The notes under the pieces are model-generated. The model was not told where the DNA came from. It saw only the letters and a program-made list of their open reading frames with translations, and did no database searches. From assembly GCA_015055525.1 (NCBI GenBank), contig SVHZ01000013.1, positions 1-45,893 of the forward strand: a DNA stretch of 45,893 nucleotides, in the 5' to 3' direction. How positions within the stretch are numbered: the first letter of the stretch is position 1; each line of letters begins with the position of its first letter. The DNA comes from Clostridiales bacterium (GTDB lineage: Bacteria > Bacillota > Clostridia > Christensenellales > Borkfalkiaceae). Position numbers and translations under genes: made by a program. Positions 1-8,214 of the stretch are shown piece after piece.

Positions 1-807
1 AATAATTAAGGTTTCGCCGTCAATTTGATATTCAACCGATTTTCCATCAACGAATACTTCCTTAACGTCTGAAACGATTAAGTTGCCAACGCTACCGTCG
101 GAAACTAAAACGTAACCATCGTCAATCTTACTATCAAGACTAACGTACTCTGAAACTTTTTCAACCCAAGACGGATTAGATAAAAGACCTACTGAAACTT
201 CGGTTATAGAAGTCGTGTACGAATTAGTGTAAGTAATCTCGCCGTCTTTTTTAACGTAAGAAACCGCGGTAAGTCTAAGAGAATACAAACCGCTAAGTAA
301 TTTATCCGTTTTTTCATTGATTTCAGGATCGCCCGCATCGATTAAACCGCTAGAGATAGCAAGTTTTTTAACCGTTGCGTGATCGAAAACGACAGACGCA
401 GTATAACCGCCGTCAGCCCTAACGACTTCAGTATCCGCTACGATTCTAACCGCAGAAAGAGCGCTAGCATTTTCGTATTCACTAATTCCTTTATCAAGGT
501 TGCCCTTGTCTTTTGGGAAAATGAGCGTACCGAAAACGTATTCGTTAGCAGGGTTTTCATTAAACCACAAGTCGTTAACTTGAGTTGAGAAACGCAAGCC
601 TTTATACCTTTTTTCCTCTCCGTCAACAATCTCATCAACCCCATCGGGCAAGCGGATGCTTGCACTCTTGGTAACTGAAAAGACCGCTACGGTTGAAGAA
701 TCTTCAGCCTTAACTTGCGCTTTCGGAAACATATAAGCGAAGAGCGAAACGCAAACCGCTACTGCAACCGTAAGCAATTTAATTAAGTCTTTTTTCATTT
801 TTGCCAT
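1..807 (-). CDS. Exported protein of unknown function, 3' part cut off by the window edge
   Basis: The reading frame is open from an ATG at 807 down to base 1 (269 codons, no stop), so the C-terminus lies outside the window. A second in-frame ATG at 798 is also possible. The N-terminus has a Lys-rich start (MAKMKKDLIK), a hydrophobic core around residues 10-28 and an Ala-containing cleavage-like region (KAQVKAED), which together look like a signal peptide. The mature part is rich in Ser, Thr, Val and Asp, without Cys, as expected for a surface or secreted beta-rich protein. I recognise no family. It has its own promoter and is convergent with nothing in view; the tyrS-yigZ-recX operon ends just upstream of it. 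Export is inferred from the N-terminus only. Confidence 0.75.
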   Translation of the reverse strand, partial: MAKMKKDLIKLLTVAVAVCVSLFAYMFPKAQVKAEDSSTVAVFSVTKSASIRLPDGVDEIVDGEEKRYKGLRFSTQVNDLWFNENPANEYVFGTLIFPKDKGNLDKGISEYENASALSAVRIVADTEVVRADGGYTASVVFDHATVKKLAISSGLIDAGDPEINEKTDKLLSGLYSLRLTAVSYVKKDGEITYTNSYTTSITEVSVGLLSNPSWVEKVSEYVSLDSKIDDGYVLVSDGSVGNLIVSDVKEVFVDGKSVEYQIDGETLII

Positions 808-857
808 AAAACACCTATGCACATACGCGCGCAAATAAATAAAAATAGTCGTTGTTT

Positions 858-886
858 ATTATAATATATAAATCTATATATGTCAA
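858..886 (-). promoter_or_regulatory. Sigma-A-type promoter for the exported protein
   Basis: On the minus strand a perfect TTGACA (-35, bases 886-881) is followed after exactly 17 bases by a perfect TATAAT (-10, bases 863-858). The leader to the ATG at 807 is about 45 bases. The spacer is entirely A/T with one G and one C. Confidence 0.8.
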
Positions 887-946
887 ACGATTTTATTAAA
901 AAGTGAATATATTACTTTTTCGATGTCACATTTTAACAATAAAAAA

Positions 947-970
947 ATCTCGCGGAGCGCTCCGCGAGAT
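947..970 (-). terminator. Intrinsic terminator of the tyrS-yigZ-recX operon
   Basis: A perfect 24-bp palindrome (arm ATCTCGCGGAGC) starts 6 bases beyond the recX stop codon on the minus strand and is followed there by a run of seven T. It is the GC-richest stem in the surrounding AT-rich DNA. Confidence 0.85.
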
Positions 971-975
971 CAATT

Positions 976-1584
976 TTATATTTCATCGAATTTTTCAATA
1001 GCAAATTTACACTCGTCATAGTCAAAGCCTTTTGATAAAAGATACTTGTAACACTTCTGTAAATTCTTCGCATCAACCACTTTATTTTTCATATATTTTT
1101 GAGCGAGAATATACGCTTGCTCGCTTTGATTTTCAAGGGTTGAAATTGCTTTTTCAGCGTCTTCTTGCGAAACGCCTTTCTGTTTTAATTTTAACGCTAT
1201 AAGACGCTTGCCTTGAGTGTTTTTATACGTTGAAACGTAGCGATTAGCGTAATCAAAATCATCGATATAACCGTAATTTTTAAGTTTTTCAACCGTTTCG
1301 ACAGCAATCTCTTCAAGATAGCCTTTTTTTATTAGCCTAGATATGATTTCTCTCTCTGTTTTTATCGACGTTGTGATTAAGTTTAACGCGCTATCAAAAC
1401 ACGCTTGAAGCTCACTATTTCTCTGAATTTCAACAAGTGTATTTTCTTCTATATCCTGCCCCACTTTAAGCCTATATTTAACGGCGGTTGCTAAGTCTAA
1501 TCCGCAGTAGTAAGAGCCGTTTAAGTAAACGCTAACTCTACCTTTATTTTTAACTTGTGGTTTTAAGTCGGTTATAGTTTTCAT
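976..1584 (-). CDS. recX: Regulatory protein RecX
   Basis: RecX binds RecA filaments in the cytoplasm and limits recombinase and coprotease activity. The 202-residue product has the RecX look: a short beta-rich N-terminus (residues 1-50, VYLNGSYYCGLDL), then helical three-helix repeats with the hallmark phrases KTEREIISRLIKKGY (about 74-88), YGYIDDFDYANRYV (about 104-117) and QGKRLIALKLKQKGV (about 124-138). The length fits the family. It is the last gene of a minus-strand operon, overlaps yigZ by 4 bases (ATGA), and is followed by a strong terminator. recA is not in the window. The family call is firm; pairing with yigZ and tyrS looks like simple operon packing. Confidence 0.88.
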   Translation of the reverse strand: MKTITDLKPQVKNKGRVSVYLNGSYYCGLDLATAVKYRLKVGQDIEENTLVEIQRNSELQACFDSALNLITTSIKTEREIISRLIKKGYLEEIAVETVEKLKNYGYIDDFDYANRYVSTYKNTQGKRLIALKLKQKGVSQEDAEKAISTLENQSEQAYILAQKYMKNKVVDAKNLQKCYKYLLSKGFDYDECKFAIEKFDEI

Positions 1585-2213
1585 AAATACTCAAAATATC
1601 CCGTTTTTATAGCGGTTATCGTTGATTTTCCAGCGGATAAGTCAAGAATTTCAATCGATAATTTTTCCTGCAATTCATAAGGTACGGTAAAGGTCATTTT
1701 TACCCCTTCTCCGTCAAACTCGTCACCGTTTTTAATACACTTGATATTCTCTAACAATTTAAGCATTTTAGGATATAGAGAATAACTTACGAAAGTTGAT
1801 AGAGTAACCGAATATAAACACTCGGAAATACCCGCCTTTTCAACTGCTTTTTTAACACTATCGGAGTACGCTCTTGCAAGCCCGCCCGTTCCAAGTTTTA
1901 TTCCGCCGAAGTATCTAGTTACCACGCAGGCAACCTTTTTAAGCCCCTTTGCTTTTAGAGTTTCAAGCATGGGAATACCTGCCGTTCCCTGCGGTTCGCC
2001 GTCGTCTGAAAACTTTATATAAAAACCGCCTTCGTCGGCAATATACGCGTAGCAGTTATGATTAGCGTCTGGGTATTTTGACTTTATAAAAGTCAAGAAC
2101 TCCTTTGCATCATCTTCACCGTCTACTCTTTTTACGGTACATATAAAACGTGATTTCTCGATAATTATTTCGTTCTCAACGTCCTTTTTTACTGTTAAAA
2201 AACCACTCTTCAT
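1581..2213 (-). CDS. yigZ: YigZ/IMPACT family protein
   Basis: The 210-residue protein carries the UPF0029/IMPACT N-terminal fold: KSRFICTVKRVDGEDDAKEF (about 20-39), HNCYAYIADEGG (about 52-63), SDDGEPQGTAGIPML (about 69-83) and VACVVTRYFGGIKLGTGGL (about 95-113), which are the family's signature segments. A C-terminal domain of about 70 residues matches the usual UPF0029 C-terminal extension. In eukaryotes IMPACT blocks GCN1/GCN2 signalling; the bacterial role (YigZ, YvyE) is not well settled. Its ATG shares one base with the tyrS stop (TAATG), so translation is probably coupled. It overlaps recX downstream. Confidence 0.88.
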   Translation of the reverse strand: MKSGFLTVKKDVENEIIIEKSRFICTVKRVDGEDDAKEFLTFIKSKYPDANHNCYAYIADEGGFYIKFSDDGEPQGTAGIPMLETLKAKGLKKVACVVTRYFGGIKLGTGGLARAYSDSVKKAVEKAGISECLYSVTLSTFVSYSLYPKMLKLLENIKCIKNGDEFDGEGVKMTFTVPYELQEKLSIEILDLSAGKSTITAIKTGYFEYL

Positions 2214-3424
2214 TATTTGAGAATAATCTTATAGTGAACTTTTTTACCCTTGTGAAGAATAAACTCGCCTTGCGCTTTTAATTCTTCGGTAAGATTAAAG
2301 TCGTTTACCGTGAGTTTTTTATCGCCGATTGAAACACCGCCGCCTTCGATTAAACGCCTTGCCTCGCCCTTAGATTTAGTAAGACCAGCAAGCACCATTA
2401 CGTCCATAATAGTTTCTACGGTTTTATCAACTTCCTTAACGGGCATATCTTCTTCGCTACCGCCACCGAAAGCAGCCTTAGTCTTTTTATCAGCGTCAAG
2501 CGCCTTTTCTTCGCCGTGAACGAGTTTGGTAAGTTCAAACGCTAAAATTTCCTTTGCCTTGTTGAGTTCAGCGCCTTCCCACTTTTCCATTTCCTTAATT
2601 TGCTCAACGGGAAGGAAAGTAAGCATCTTTATGCACTTGATAACGTCTTGGTCGGAAACGTTTCTCCAATATTGATAAAATTCAAACGGAGAAGTCTTAT
2701 TCTCGTCAAGCCAAACTGCGCCCTTTGCAGTCTTACCCATCTTTTTGCCTTCGCTATTCATCAAGAGAGTGATAGTCATAGCGTAAGCGTCTTTACCGAG
2801 TTTCTTACGAATAAGTTCAGTACCGCCGAGCATATTAGACCATTGATCGTCGCCACCAAATTGCATATTGCAACCAAGAGTTCTATATAAGTGATAGAAG
2901 TCGTAAGATTGCATAATCATATAGTTAAATTCAAGGAAAGATAAGCCCTTTTCCATACGTTGTTTGTAACACTCTGCTCTAAGCATATTATTTACTGAGA
3001 AACAAGCGCCAACGTCTCTTAAAACGTCAACGTAATTAAGGTCTAAAAGCCAATCTGCGTTGTTAACAACGACTGCGGCGTTTTCCCCTTCAAACTTAAT
3101 AAATCTTGCCATTTGCTTTTTGAAACACTCAACGTTGTGATTTATAGTTTCCTTAGTCATCATAGAACGCATATCGGTTCTACCAGACGGATCGCCAATC
3201 ATAGCCGTGCCACCGCCGATTAAAACTACGGGGCGGTTACCTGCAAGTTGAAGTCTTTTCATAAGGCAAAGAGCCATAAAGTGACCAACGTGCAAACTGT
3301 CTGCCGTTGGATCAAAGCCAATGTAGAAAGTTGCTTTACCGTTATTAACGAGTTCTCTTATTTCATTTTCATCGGTTACTTGAGCAATAAGCCCGCGTTC
3401 GATAAGTTCTTCGTAAATTTTCAT
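2213..3424 (-). CDS. tyrS: Tyrosyl-tRNA synthetase
   Basis: Class I aminoacyl-tRNA synthetase charging tRNA-Tyr. The 403-residue product has the Rossmann catalytic domain with the HIGH-equivalent HVGH at 45-48, the KMSKS-equivalent KMGKT at about 228-232, the tyrosine-binding region GFDPTADSLH (about 36-45) and QFGGDDQWSNM (about 188-198). The C-terminal about 65 residues form an S4-like RNA-binding domain (RRLIEGGGVSIGDKKLTVND). Length is normal for a TyrRS. It is the first gene of the minus operon and has its own promoter; the leader of about 30 bases leaves no room for a T-box, so T-box control is unlikely. Confidence 0.96.
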   Translation of the reverse strand: MKIYEELIERGLIAQVTDENEIRELVNNGKATFYIGFDPTADSLHVGHFMALCLMKRLQLAGNRPVVLIGGGTAMIGDPSGRTDMRSMMTKETINHNVECFKKQMARFIKFEGENAAVVVNNADWLLDLNYVDVLRDVGACFSVNNMLRAECYKQRMEKGLSFLEFNYMIMQSYDFYHLYRTLGCNMQFGGDDQWSNMLGGTELIRKKLGKDAYAMTITLLMNSEGKKMGKTAKGAVWLDENKTSPFEFYQYWRNVSDQDVIKCIKMLTFLPVEQIKEMEKWEGAELNKAKEILAFELTKLVHGEEKALDADKKTKAAFGGGSEEDMPVKEVDKTVETIMDVMVLAGLTKSKGEARRLIEGGGVSIGDKKLTVNDFNLTEELKAQGEFILHKGKKVHYKIILK

Positions 3425-3456
3425 AGTATCTCCAAAAAATTTTTATACTCAATAAA

Positions 3457-3485
3457 TATTAACACAATCAAGGCGCGCTTGTCAA
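3457..3485 (-). promoter_or_regulatory. Promoter for tyrS-yigZ-recX
   Basis: On the minus strand TTGACA (3485-3480) and TTAATA (3462-3457) are separated by 17 bases. The ribosome site GGAGA lies just before the tyrS ATG at 3424. The promoter points away from the one at 3531-3559. Confidence 0.7.
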
Positions 3486-3530
3486 CTTGAAAGCAAAGCA
3501 ATTTATTATATAAAATGTATTAAAAAATAA

Positions 3531-3559
3531 TTGCAAAATTTTTACGATAATGTTATAAT
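3531..3559 (+). promoter_or_regulatory. Promoter for the scaffold/GGGtGRT operon
   Basis: TTGCAA (3531-3536) and TATAAT (3554-3559) are 17 bases apart, and the -10 carries an extended TGt element directly upstream. The ribosome site GGAGG is at 3590-3594, 7 bases before the ATG at 3602. Confidence 0.8.
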
Positions 3560-3601
3560 TGACGTAATTTTGAAATGAAATAAACTTTTGGAGGAACATT
3601 T

Positions 3602-4294
3602 ATGCAATATTCACACGAAGTAGAACAAATGTGTTGCGTTGCAAAAGGCCCTAAGCACGGTCCCGCTCCCATCCCTGAAGAAGGCAAATGGGTTCAAGCC
3701 AAAGAGATTAAAGACATCTCTGGTTTCACTCACGGTATCGGCTGGTGTGCTCCGCAACAAGGCGCATGCAAACTTTCACTCAACGTTAAAGAAGGCGTTA
3801 TCCAAGAAGCGCTCGTTGAAACTATCGGTTGTTCTGGTATGACTCACTCTGCCGCTATGGCGTCTGAAATTTTACCGGGCAAAACCATTTTAGAAGCTCT
3901 TAATACCGACCTTGTTTGCGACGCAATCAACACCGCTATGAGAGAACTTTTCTTACAAATCGTTTACGGTAGAACTCAATCTGCTTATTCTGACGACGGT
4001 TTAGTTGTTGGCGCAGGTTTAGAAGACCTTGGTAAAGGTTTACGTTCACAAGTTGGTACTATGTACGGTACTGCTGCTAAAGGTACTAGATATCTTGAAA
4101 TGGCAGAAGGTTACGTTACTCGTATGGCTCTTGATGAAGACATGCAAGTTATCGGTTACGAATTCGTTTCTCTCGGTAAAATGACTGACTTTATTAAGAA
4201 AGGATTAGAACCCAACGAAGCATACAAAAAGGCAATGGGAACTTACGGCAGATTTGAAAACGCGTTCAAGTACATTGACCCACGTAAAGAGTAA
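3602..4294 (+). CDS. Iron-sulfur cluster assembly scaffold-like protein (NifU/IscU-related)
   Basis: The 230-residue product contains an IscU-like core: the segment TIGCSGMTHSAAMASEIL (about 74-91) followed by GKTILEAL matches the IscU region around its second cluster Cys (GC..S...AS..L.GKT..EA). Candidate cluster ligands are Cys49, Cys56 and Cys77; an extra CC pair at 11-12 is unusual. It has an extension of about 100 residues after the core that IscU lacks. Gene 2 of the pair starts 14 bases downstream and is the GGGtGRT protein, a linkage seen in anaerobic Firmicutes. The seen part is the IscU-like motif; a role in building or sensing Fe-S clusters is inference, and its substrate is unknown. 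No cysteine desulfurase gene is nearby. Confidence 0.8.
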   Translation: MQYSHEVEQMCCVAKGPKHGPAPIPEEGKWVQAKEIKDISGFTHGIGWCAPQQGACKLSLNVKEGVIQEALVETIGCSGMTHSAAMASEILPGKTILEALNTDLVCDAINTAMRELFLQIVYGRTQSAYSDDGLVVGAGLEDLGKGLRSQVGTMYGTAAKGTRYLEMAEGYVTRMALDEDMQVIGYEFVSLGKMTDFIKKGLEPNEAYKKAMGTYGRFENAFKYIDPRKE

Positions 4295-4308
4295 GGAGGT
4301 AATCTATT

Positions 4309-5307
4309 ATGGCATTATTTGAAGGTTACTCAAGAAGAGTTGATAAAATTAACGCCGTTCTTAAAGAATATGGCATTAATTCAATTGAAGAATGTAAAGA
4401 AATCTGCCTTGCTAAAGGCGTTGACTGTGATGAAATCGTAAGATCTACTCAACCAATTTGCTTTGAAAACGCAGTTTGGGCTTACACTGTAGGCGCTGCT
4501 ATCGCTATCAAGAAAGGTTGCAAGAAAGCAAGCGAAGCTGCAAAGGCTATCGGTATTGGTTTACAATCTTTCTGTATCCCCGGTTCAGTTGCCGATAACC
4601 GTCAAGTTGGTCTTGGTCACGGTAATCTCGGCGCAATGCTCCTTGACGACGCTACTGATTGTTTCTGTTTCTTAGCAGGTCACGAATCTTTCGCCGCTGC
4701 TGAAGGCGCAATCAAAATTGCTCTTAACGCAAACACCGTTCGTTCAAAAGATTTAAGAGTTATTCTTAACGGTCTTGGTAAAGACGCTGCTATGATTATT
4801 TCAAGAATCAACGGCTTTACTTACGTTGAAACTGAATTTGATCCGTATAGCGAAACTGTTAAAGTAGTTTACGAAAAACCGTATTCTAACGGTCCTCGTG
4901 CAAAAGTTAAATGCTACGGTGCTGATAACGTTCCCGAAGGCGTTGCTATTATGAAACTTGAAAACGTTTCAGTTTCTATCACTGGTAACTCTACTAACCC
5001 CACTCGTTTCCAACACCCCGTTGCCGGTACTTACAAGAAGTGGTGTAACGAAAACGGCAAGTCATACTTCTCAGTAGCATCTGGCGGTGGTACAGGTCGT
5101 ACTCTTCACCCAGATAACATGGCTGCAGGTCCTGCATCTTACGGTATGACTGATACTATGGGTCGTATGCACGGTGACGCTCAATTCGCAGGTTCTTCTT
5201 CAGTTCCAGCGCACGTTGAAATGATGGGCTTAATCGGTATGGGTAACAACCCAATGGTAGGCGCAACCGTTGCAGTTGCAGTTGCTATCGAAAAAGCAAT
5301 GAAATAA
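4309..5307 (+). CDS. GGGtGRT family protein (PF14057-type)
   Basis: The 332-residue product carries the family's name-giving motif GGGTGRT at about residues 259-265, followed by LHPDNMAAGPASYGMTDTMG. Other conserved-looking stretches are HGNLGAMLLDDATDCFCFLAGHE (split here around residues 104-126) and PTRFQHPVAG (about 230). It is Gly- and Ala-rich, with no signal peptide or membrane segment, so cytoplasmic. The family is conserved in anaerobes but without assigned activity; it is almost always paired with the NifU-like gene seen here 14 bases upstream (ribosome site AAGGAGG). Its last 119 codons are duplicated at 7802-8158. A terminator follows at 5334. Confidence 0.9.
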   Translation: MALFEGYSRRVDKINAVLKEYGINSIEECKEICLAKGVDCDEIVRSTQPICFENAVWAYTVGAAIAIKKGCKKASEAAKAIGIGLQSFCIPGSVADNRQVGLGHGNLGAMLLDDATDCFCFLAGHESFAAAEGAIKIALNANTVRSKDLRVILNGLGKDAAMIISRINGFTYVETEFDPYSETVKVVYEKPYSNGPRAKVKCYGADNVPEGVAIMKLENVSVSITGNSTNPTRFQHPVAGTYKKWCNENGKSYFSVASGGGTGRTLHPDNMAAGPASYGMTDTMGRMHGDAQFAGSSSVPAHVEMMGLIGMGNNPMVGATVAVAVAIEKAMK

Positions 5308-5333
5308 GCCTATAAGACAATTATTTAAACAAA

Positions 5334-5361
5334 AAAAGAGTGGTTAATCCACTCTTTTTTA
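5334..5361 (+). terminator. Terminator after the GGGtGRT gene
   Basis: Stem GAGTGG/CCACTC with loop TTAAT, extended by A-run/T-run pairing and ending in seven T, begins about 27 bases after the stop codon. Confidence 0.8.
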
Positions 5362-5375
5362 TACTGAAAATTTAA

Positions 5376-5399
5376 AGCGTTGGCAAATTCGCCAACGCT
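5376..5399 (-). terminator. Hairpin terminator after the SGNH hydrolase gene (repeated at 8917)
   Basis: Stem AGCGTTGGC/GCCAACGCT with a 6-base loop lies just past the stop codon of the minus-strand gene at 5408. T-rich flanks exist on both strands, so it may act both ways. The same 9-bp stem and flank recur at 8917-8940. Confidence 0.7.
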
Positions 5400-5407
5400 A
5401 TTTTTGT

Positions 5408-6046
5408 TTACTGAATAGTTTTTTCATCTCTTATAATTTTATTGCTATTAACAATACTGCTCTTTTCATTTTTGTAGTATCCACATTTTTTAATGCAATC
5501 AGCAACCGCTTTCCCTAACAATTTAACTCCATTTTCATTAGGATGTATCATGTCTTCACTTAAATACTCCTCCTTTTTATCGTTTAATAATAAAAATAGG
5601 TCGTTAACTATAACGTCATCATTTTTTAACAGTTCTAAAACGGCTGAATTGTATTTTATTATATCGCTGTTTTTATGAGCAGGTGGCATAGGTCCTATTA
5701 GATTAGCCTTTTCGTTTGCGACGGGCGTTGTCGTTGCAAAAATTATTTTAGCACCCGTTTTCTTTAACTCTCTTAAGATACTTTTTACGTTTTTAACGTA
5801 CTCGCCTATACCTATAAAACACCCATCTTCCTTATATAAAATTGCAGTATCCCAAAGACCACAGTTAAAATGAATTATATCTGGTGTTTCAAACTCATCT
5901 AAATAAAACCTTACTGAGTTCAAAAGGTATGAAGAAAACCTGCAGTTTTCTCTAGGTGCGTAAACTTCATAATCGCTCCCTAAATTCTTAATTGCTTCGC
6001 CTTGATAAAACATTCTAATTGAATCGCCAATCAATAAAACTTTCAT
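5408..6046 (-). CDS. SGNH/GDSL-family hydrolase
   Basis: The 212-residue product shows the SGNH hydrolase blocks: block I LLIGDSIRM (about 4-12, nucleophile Ser in GDS), a block-II-like Gly in FNCGLWD (about 60-66), and block V DMIHPNENGVKLLG with the catalytic Asp and His (about 165-178). These enzymes cleave esters, typically acetyl groups on sugars or lipids. No signal peptide is visible, so the enzyme should be cytoplasmic. It lies 7 bases downstream of a cytoplasmic clan GH-A glycosidase and is probably co-transcribed, which suggests deacetylation of an imported carbohydrate. Substrate is not determined by the sequence. Confidence 0.82.
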   Translation of the reverse strand: MKVLLIGDSIRMFYQGEAIKNLGSDYEVYAPRENCRFSSYLLNSVRFYLDEFETPDIIHFNCGLWDTAILYKEDGCFIGIGEYVKNVKSILRELKKTGAKIIFATTTPVANEKANLIGPMPPAHKNSDIIKYNSAVLELLKNDDVIVNDLFLLLNDKKEEYLSEDMIHPNENGVKLLGKAVADCIKKCGYYKNEKSSIVNSNKIIRDEKTIQ

Positions 6047-6053
6047 TTTAACC

Positions 6054-7676
6054 TCACGCGTTTCCGCTCTTATCTACCGAAATCACCTTAACGTATTTTT
6101 TTACAATTTTACCACTAATAGACGTTGCCACAGTAGAAGCAATTTGATTTTCTATTGACGGAATAAAATCTTTATCATTAGAAGTATAAACCCTATAATA
6201 ACAGTGGTTTTTATCTTCAACTCCACTCCAAGAAACAACGCCGTTTTCGCACACGACGTCTTTTGCGTAAACGGTTTTATTTTTAGTTAAATAATCCGTT
6301 GTAAAATAAGTTACACTTTCTGGTTTTAAAGTGTATTTTAAATTTTCGTTAGCAATTATTGATGAATAAGTTTGTAAATCTGCAAATTTGTTAAAAGGCG
6401 GATTATTAGCATCGTATTCGTACACCCTAACGTCTTTATTAAAAAGCACTGTATCTAAACTAATTTTCGTAGCAGTTTTGTTTCTGTTTACAATACCCAC
6501 GGTAACCGTTTTGTTTCTATTAAAAACACCGCACGCCCTTAAATTTGAATCTTCGCACTCTATATCTAAAACCTTTGAATTTCGCTTGAAAAATTTAGTT
6601 AATAGCCCTATACACCAATAATGATACCTTGCGGTGTAGTCAAAATTCTCATCGTCCCACTTTAAAAAGCCCCATTTATTATATTTCGTATCGGCGGTAG
6701 TACTGAAAAACTTTTCGGCTTCTCCCCATTTTACAGCATACTCGTCGTCACTTGAAGAATAAGCGCAACTATACGGGTCTGGGTGGTCTATAAACGACCA
6801 GTACGCCAACGCGAAAACGCCTGCATTGATTGCGGAAAACGCCATTTCAGTTAACATTAATCCACAATACGCCTGCTCCTTTTCATCTAAAAAATAACGG
6901 CTAGTATCAACGACCACGCCTTTGTTAGCCGTGGTTTGACCTGCATTTTTTTGCACGCCTATTTCGCCTAAAATTAAACGCTTGCCACAACAGTTTGTAG
7001 CCTTGTTAACAACTTCTTTACACTTTTCTTCAAAAAAATTATAAAAATCAAGGTCGTAAATATCGTGCTTTGATTCGTAAATATGCAAGCAAAAATCTTC
7101 GGTTATTTTAGACATATTTACTATTGCGTAATCTAAAGTATTCCAGTACGCGTATGAAGAAGCGTCGGTGGCTAATAAGCCTACTGGTAAATTGCGTTTT
7201 TGAAATGCAGCGTACAAGTTTTCATGGTATTTTTTAAAAAGCGGTAAATCATTTAATAATGCACCCCAAATCGCGCAAGACATTTCGTTTGAATAACAAT
7301 AATACCTAATATGCTTTACGTTTTTAACGTTGTAAAGATAATCTAATTTATCGGCAACGTCTTCACAATATTTTTTAATATCTTCATCAGAAAAATGTGC
7401 TTTTGCCATGCCAGGCGTTAAATACATAGGTGTATCCGTCCACTTTTGCATTTTTTCATAATAATCGGCAAACTCATCCATTGCTTCTTTAGTCCAATCG
7501 TTAAACCCCGCGAAAGTTCTCATAAAACCTGGCGACGTTTCGCGATAACATTTGCAAACGTATTCGTTAAAATGCTCTTTAGAAATAACGTGATACATCG
7601 TTGCATCGTTATTATGATACCCTGCCCCACCAAAAGTACTAGCAAATTCTTGTTTTGTAATTTTTATTTTTTGCAT
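6054..7676 (-). CDS. Clan GH-A type glycoside hydrolase
   Basis: The 540-residue protein reads as a (beta/alpha)8 glycosidase followed by beta-sandwich domains. The acid/base is likely Glu131 in YSNEMS (the clan's Asn-Glu pair) and the nucleophile Glu238 in LILGEIGVQ; a substrate-pocket segment YWSFIDHPDP follows at about residue 295. Residues of about 365-460 look like the usual C-terminal beta domain, and the last about 80 residues (VSWSGVEDKNHCYYRVYTS) resemble a fibronectin-III-like module. There is no signal peptide, so it should act on internalised oligosaccharides. I cannot name the GH family (GH5, GH39 and GH30-like are options). Its partner downstream is an SGNH esterase. Confidence 0.72.
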   Translation of the reverse strand: MQKIKITKQEFASTFGGAGYHNNDATMYHVISKEHFNEYVCKCYRETSPGFMRTFAGFNDWTKEAMDEFADYYEKMQKWTDTPMYLTPGMAKAHFSDEDIKKYCEDVADKLDYLYNVKNVKHIRYYCYSNEMSCAIWGALLNDLPLFKKYHENLYAAFQKRNLPVGLLATDASSYAYWNTLDYAIVNMSKITEDFCLHIYESKHDIYDLDFYNFFEEKCKEVVNKATNCCGKRLILGEIGVQKNAGQTTANKGVVVDTSRYFLDEKEQAYCGLMLTEMAFSAINAGVFALAYWSFIDHPDPYSCAYSSSDDEYAVKWGEAEKFFSTTADTKYNKWGFLKWDDENFDYTARYHYWCIGLLTKFFKRNSKVLDIECEDSNLRACGVFNRNKTVTVGIVNRNKTATKISLDTVLFNKDVRVYEYDANNPPFNKFADLQTYSSIIANENLKYTLKPESVTYFTTDYLTKNKTVYAKDVVCENGVVSWSGVEDKNHCYYRVYTSNDKDFIPSIENQIASTVATSISGKIVKKYVKVISVDKSGNA

Positions 7677-7720
7677 ATTTACACACCTATGCCTTTTCGT
7701 AGAATTTTAGCATTTTGTTA

Positions 7721-7749
7721 ATTATAACACTCTTTTTGCGCCATTGCAA
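7721..7749 (-). promoter_or_regulatory. Promoter for the glycosidase-esterase pair
   Basis: On the minus strand TTGCAA (7749-7744), a 17-base spacer and TATAAT (7726-7721) with an extended TGt element. The leader to the ATG at 7676 is about 38 bases. It has nearly the same -35 and extended -10 as the scaffold/GGGtGRT promoter. Confidence 0.75.
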
Positions 7750-7801
7750 TATGCTATATCTACTTTTCTAAGCAATATTACTTTTTATAGTCCAAGAAAT
7801 A

Positions 7802-8158
7802 ATGAAACTTGAAAACGTTTCAGTTTCTATTACTGGTAACTCTACTAACCCCACTCGTTTCCAACACCCCGTTGCTGGTACTTACAAGAAGTGGTGTAAC
7901 GAAAACGGCAAGTCATACTTCTCAGTAGCATCTGGTGGTGGTACGGGTCGTACTCTTCACCCAGATAACATGGCTGCAGGTCCTGCATCTTACGGTATGA
8001 CTGATACTATGGGTAGAATGCACGGTGACGCTCAATTTGCAGGTTCTTCTTCAGTTCCAGCGCACGTTGAAATGATGGGCCTTATCGGTATGGGTAACAA
8101 CCCAATGGTAGGCGCTACCGTTGCAGTTGCAGTTGCTATCGAAAAAGCAATGAAATAA
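7802..8158 (+). pseudogene. 3' fragment duplicate of the GGGtGRT gene, protein-identical
   Basis: These 357 bases match bases 4951-5307 (the last 119 codons including stop) of the intact GGGtGRT gene. I count 10 base differences in 8 codons (for example CGT versus AGA, TTA versus CTT) and every one is synonymous, so the 118-residue product is identical to the C-terminus of the intact protein and includes GGGTGRT. Similarity stops abruptly at the ATG on the left and at the stop codon on the right. No ribosome site precedes the ATG and no promoter is obvious, so it is called a gene fragment. A translated stand-alone C-terminal domain cannot be excluded. It has its own terminator. Confidence 0.85.
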
Positions 8159-8185
8159 TTTTATTAATAAAATTAAGCAATAGAA

Positions 8186-8214
8186 AATGCGAATCGTTTG
8201 ATTCGCATTTTTTT
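8186..8214 (+). terminator. Terminator between the gene fragment and the XRE gene
   Basis: Stem AATGCGAATC/GATTCGCATT with loop GTTT and an eight-T tail. The flanking bases AATAGAAAATGC and GCATTTTTTTATT are identical to those of the argF terminator at 17111, while the inner stem differs. Confidence 0.85.

Noticed and set aside
3425-3530. T-box leader for tyrS
   Set aside because: The promoter lies only about 30 bases before the start codon, and no T-box sequence (TGGNACCGCG-type) or specifier stem is seen.
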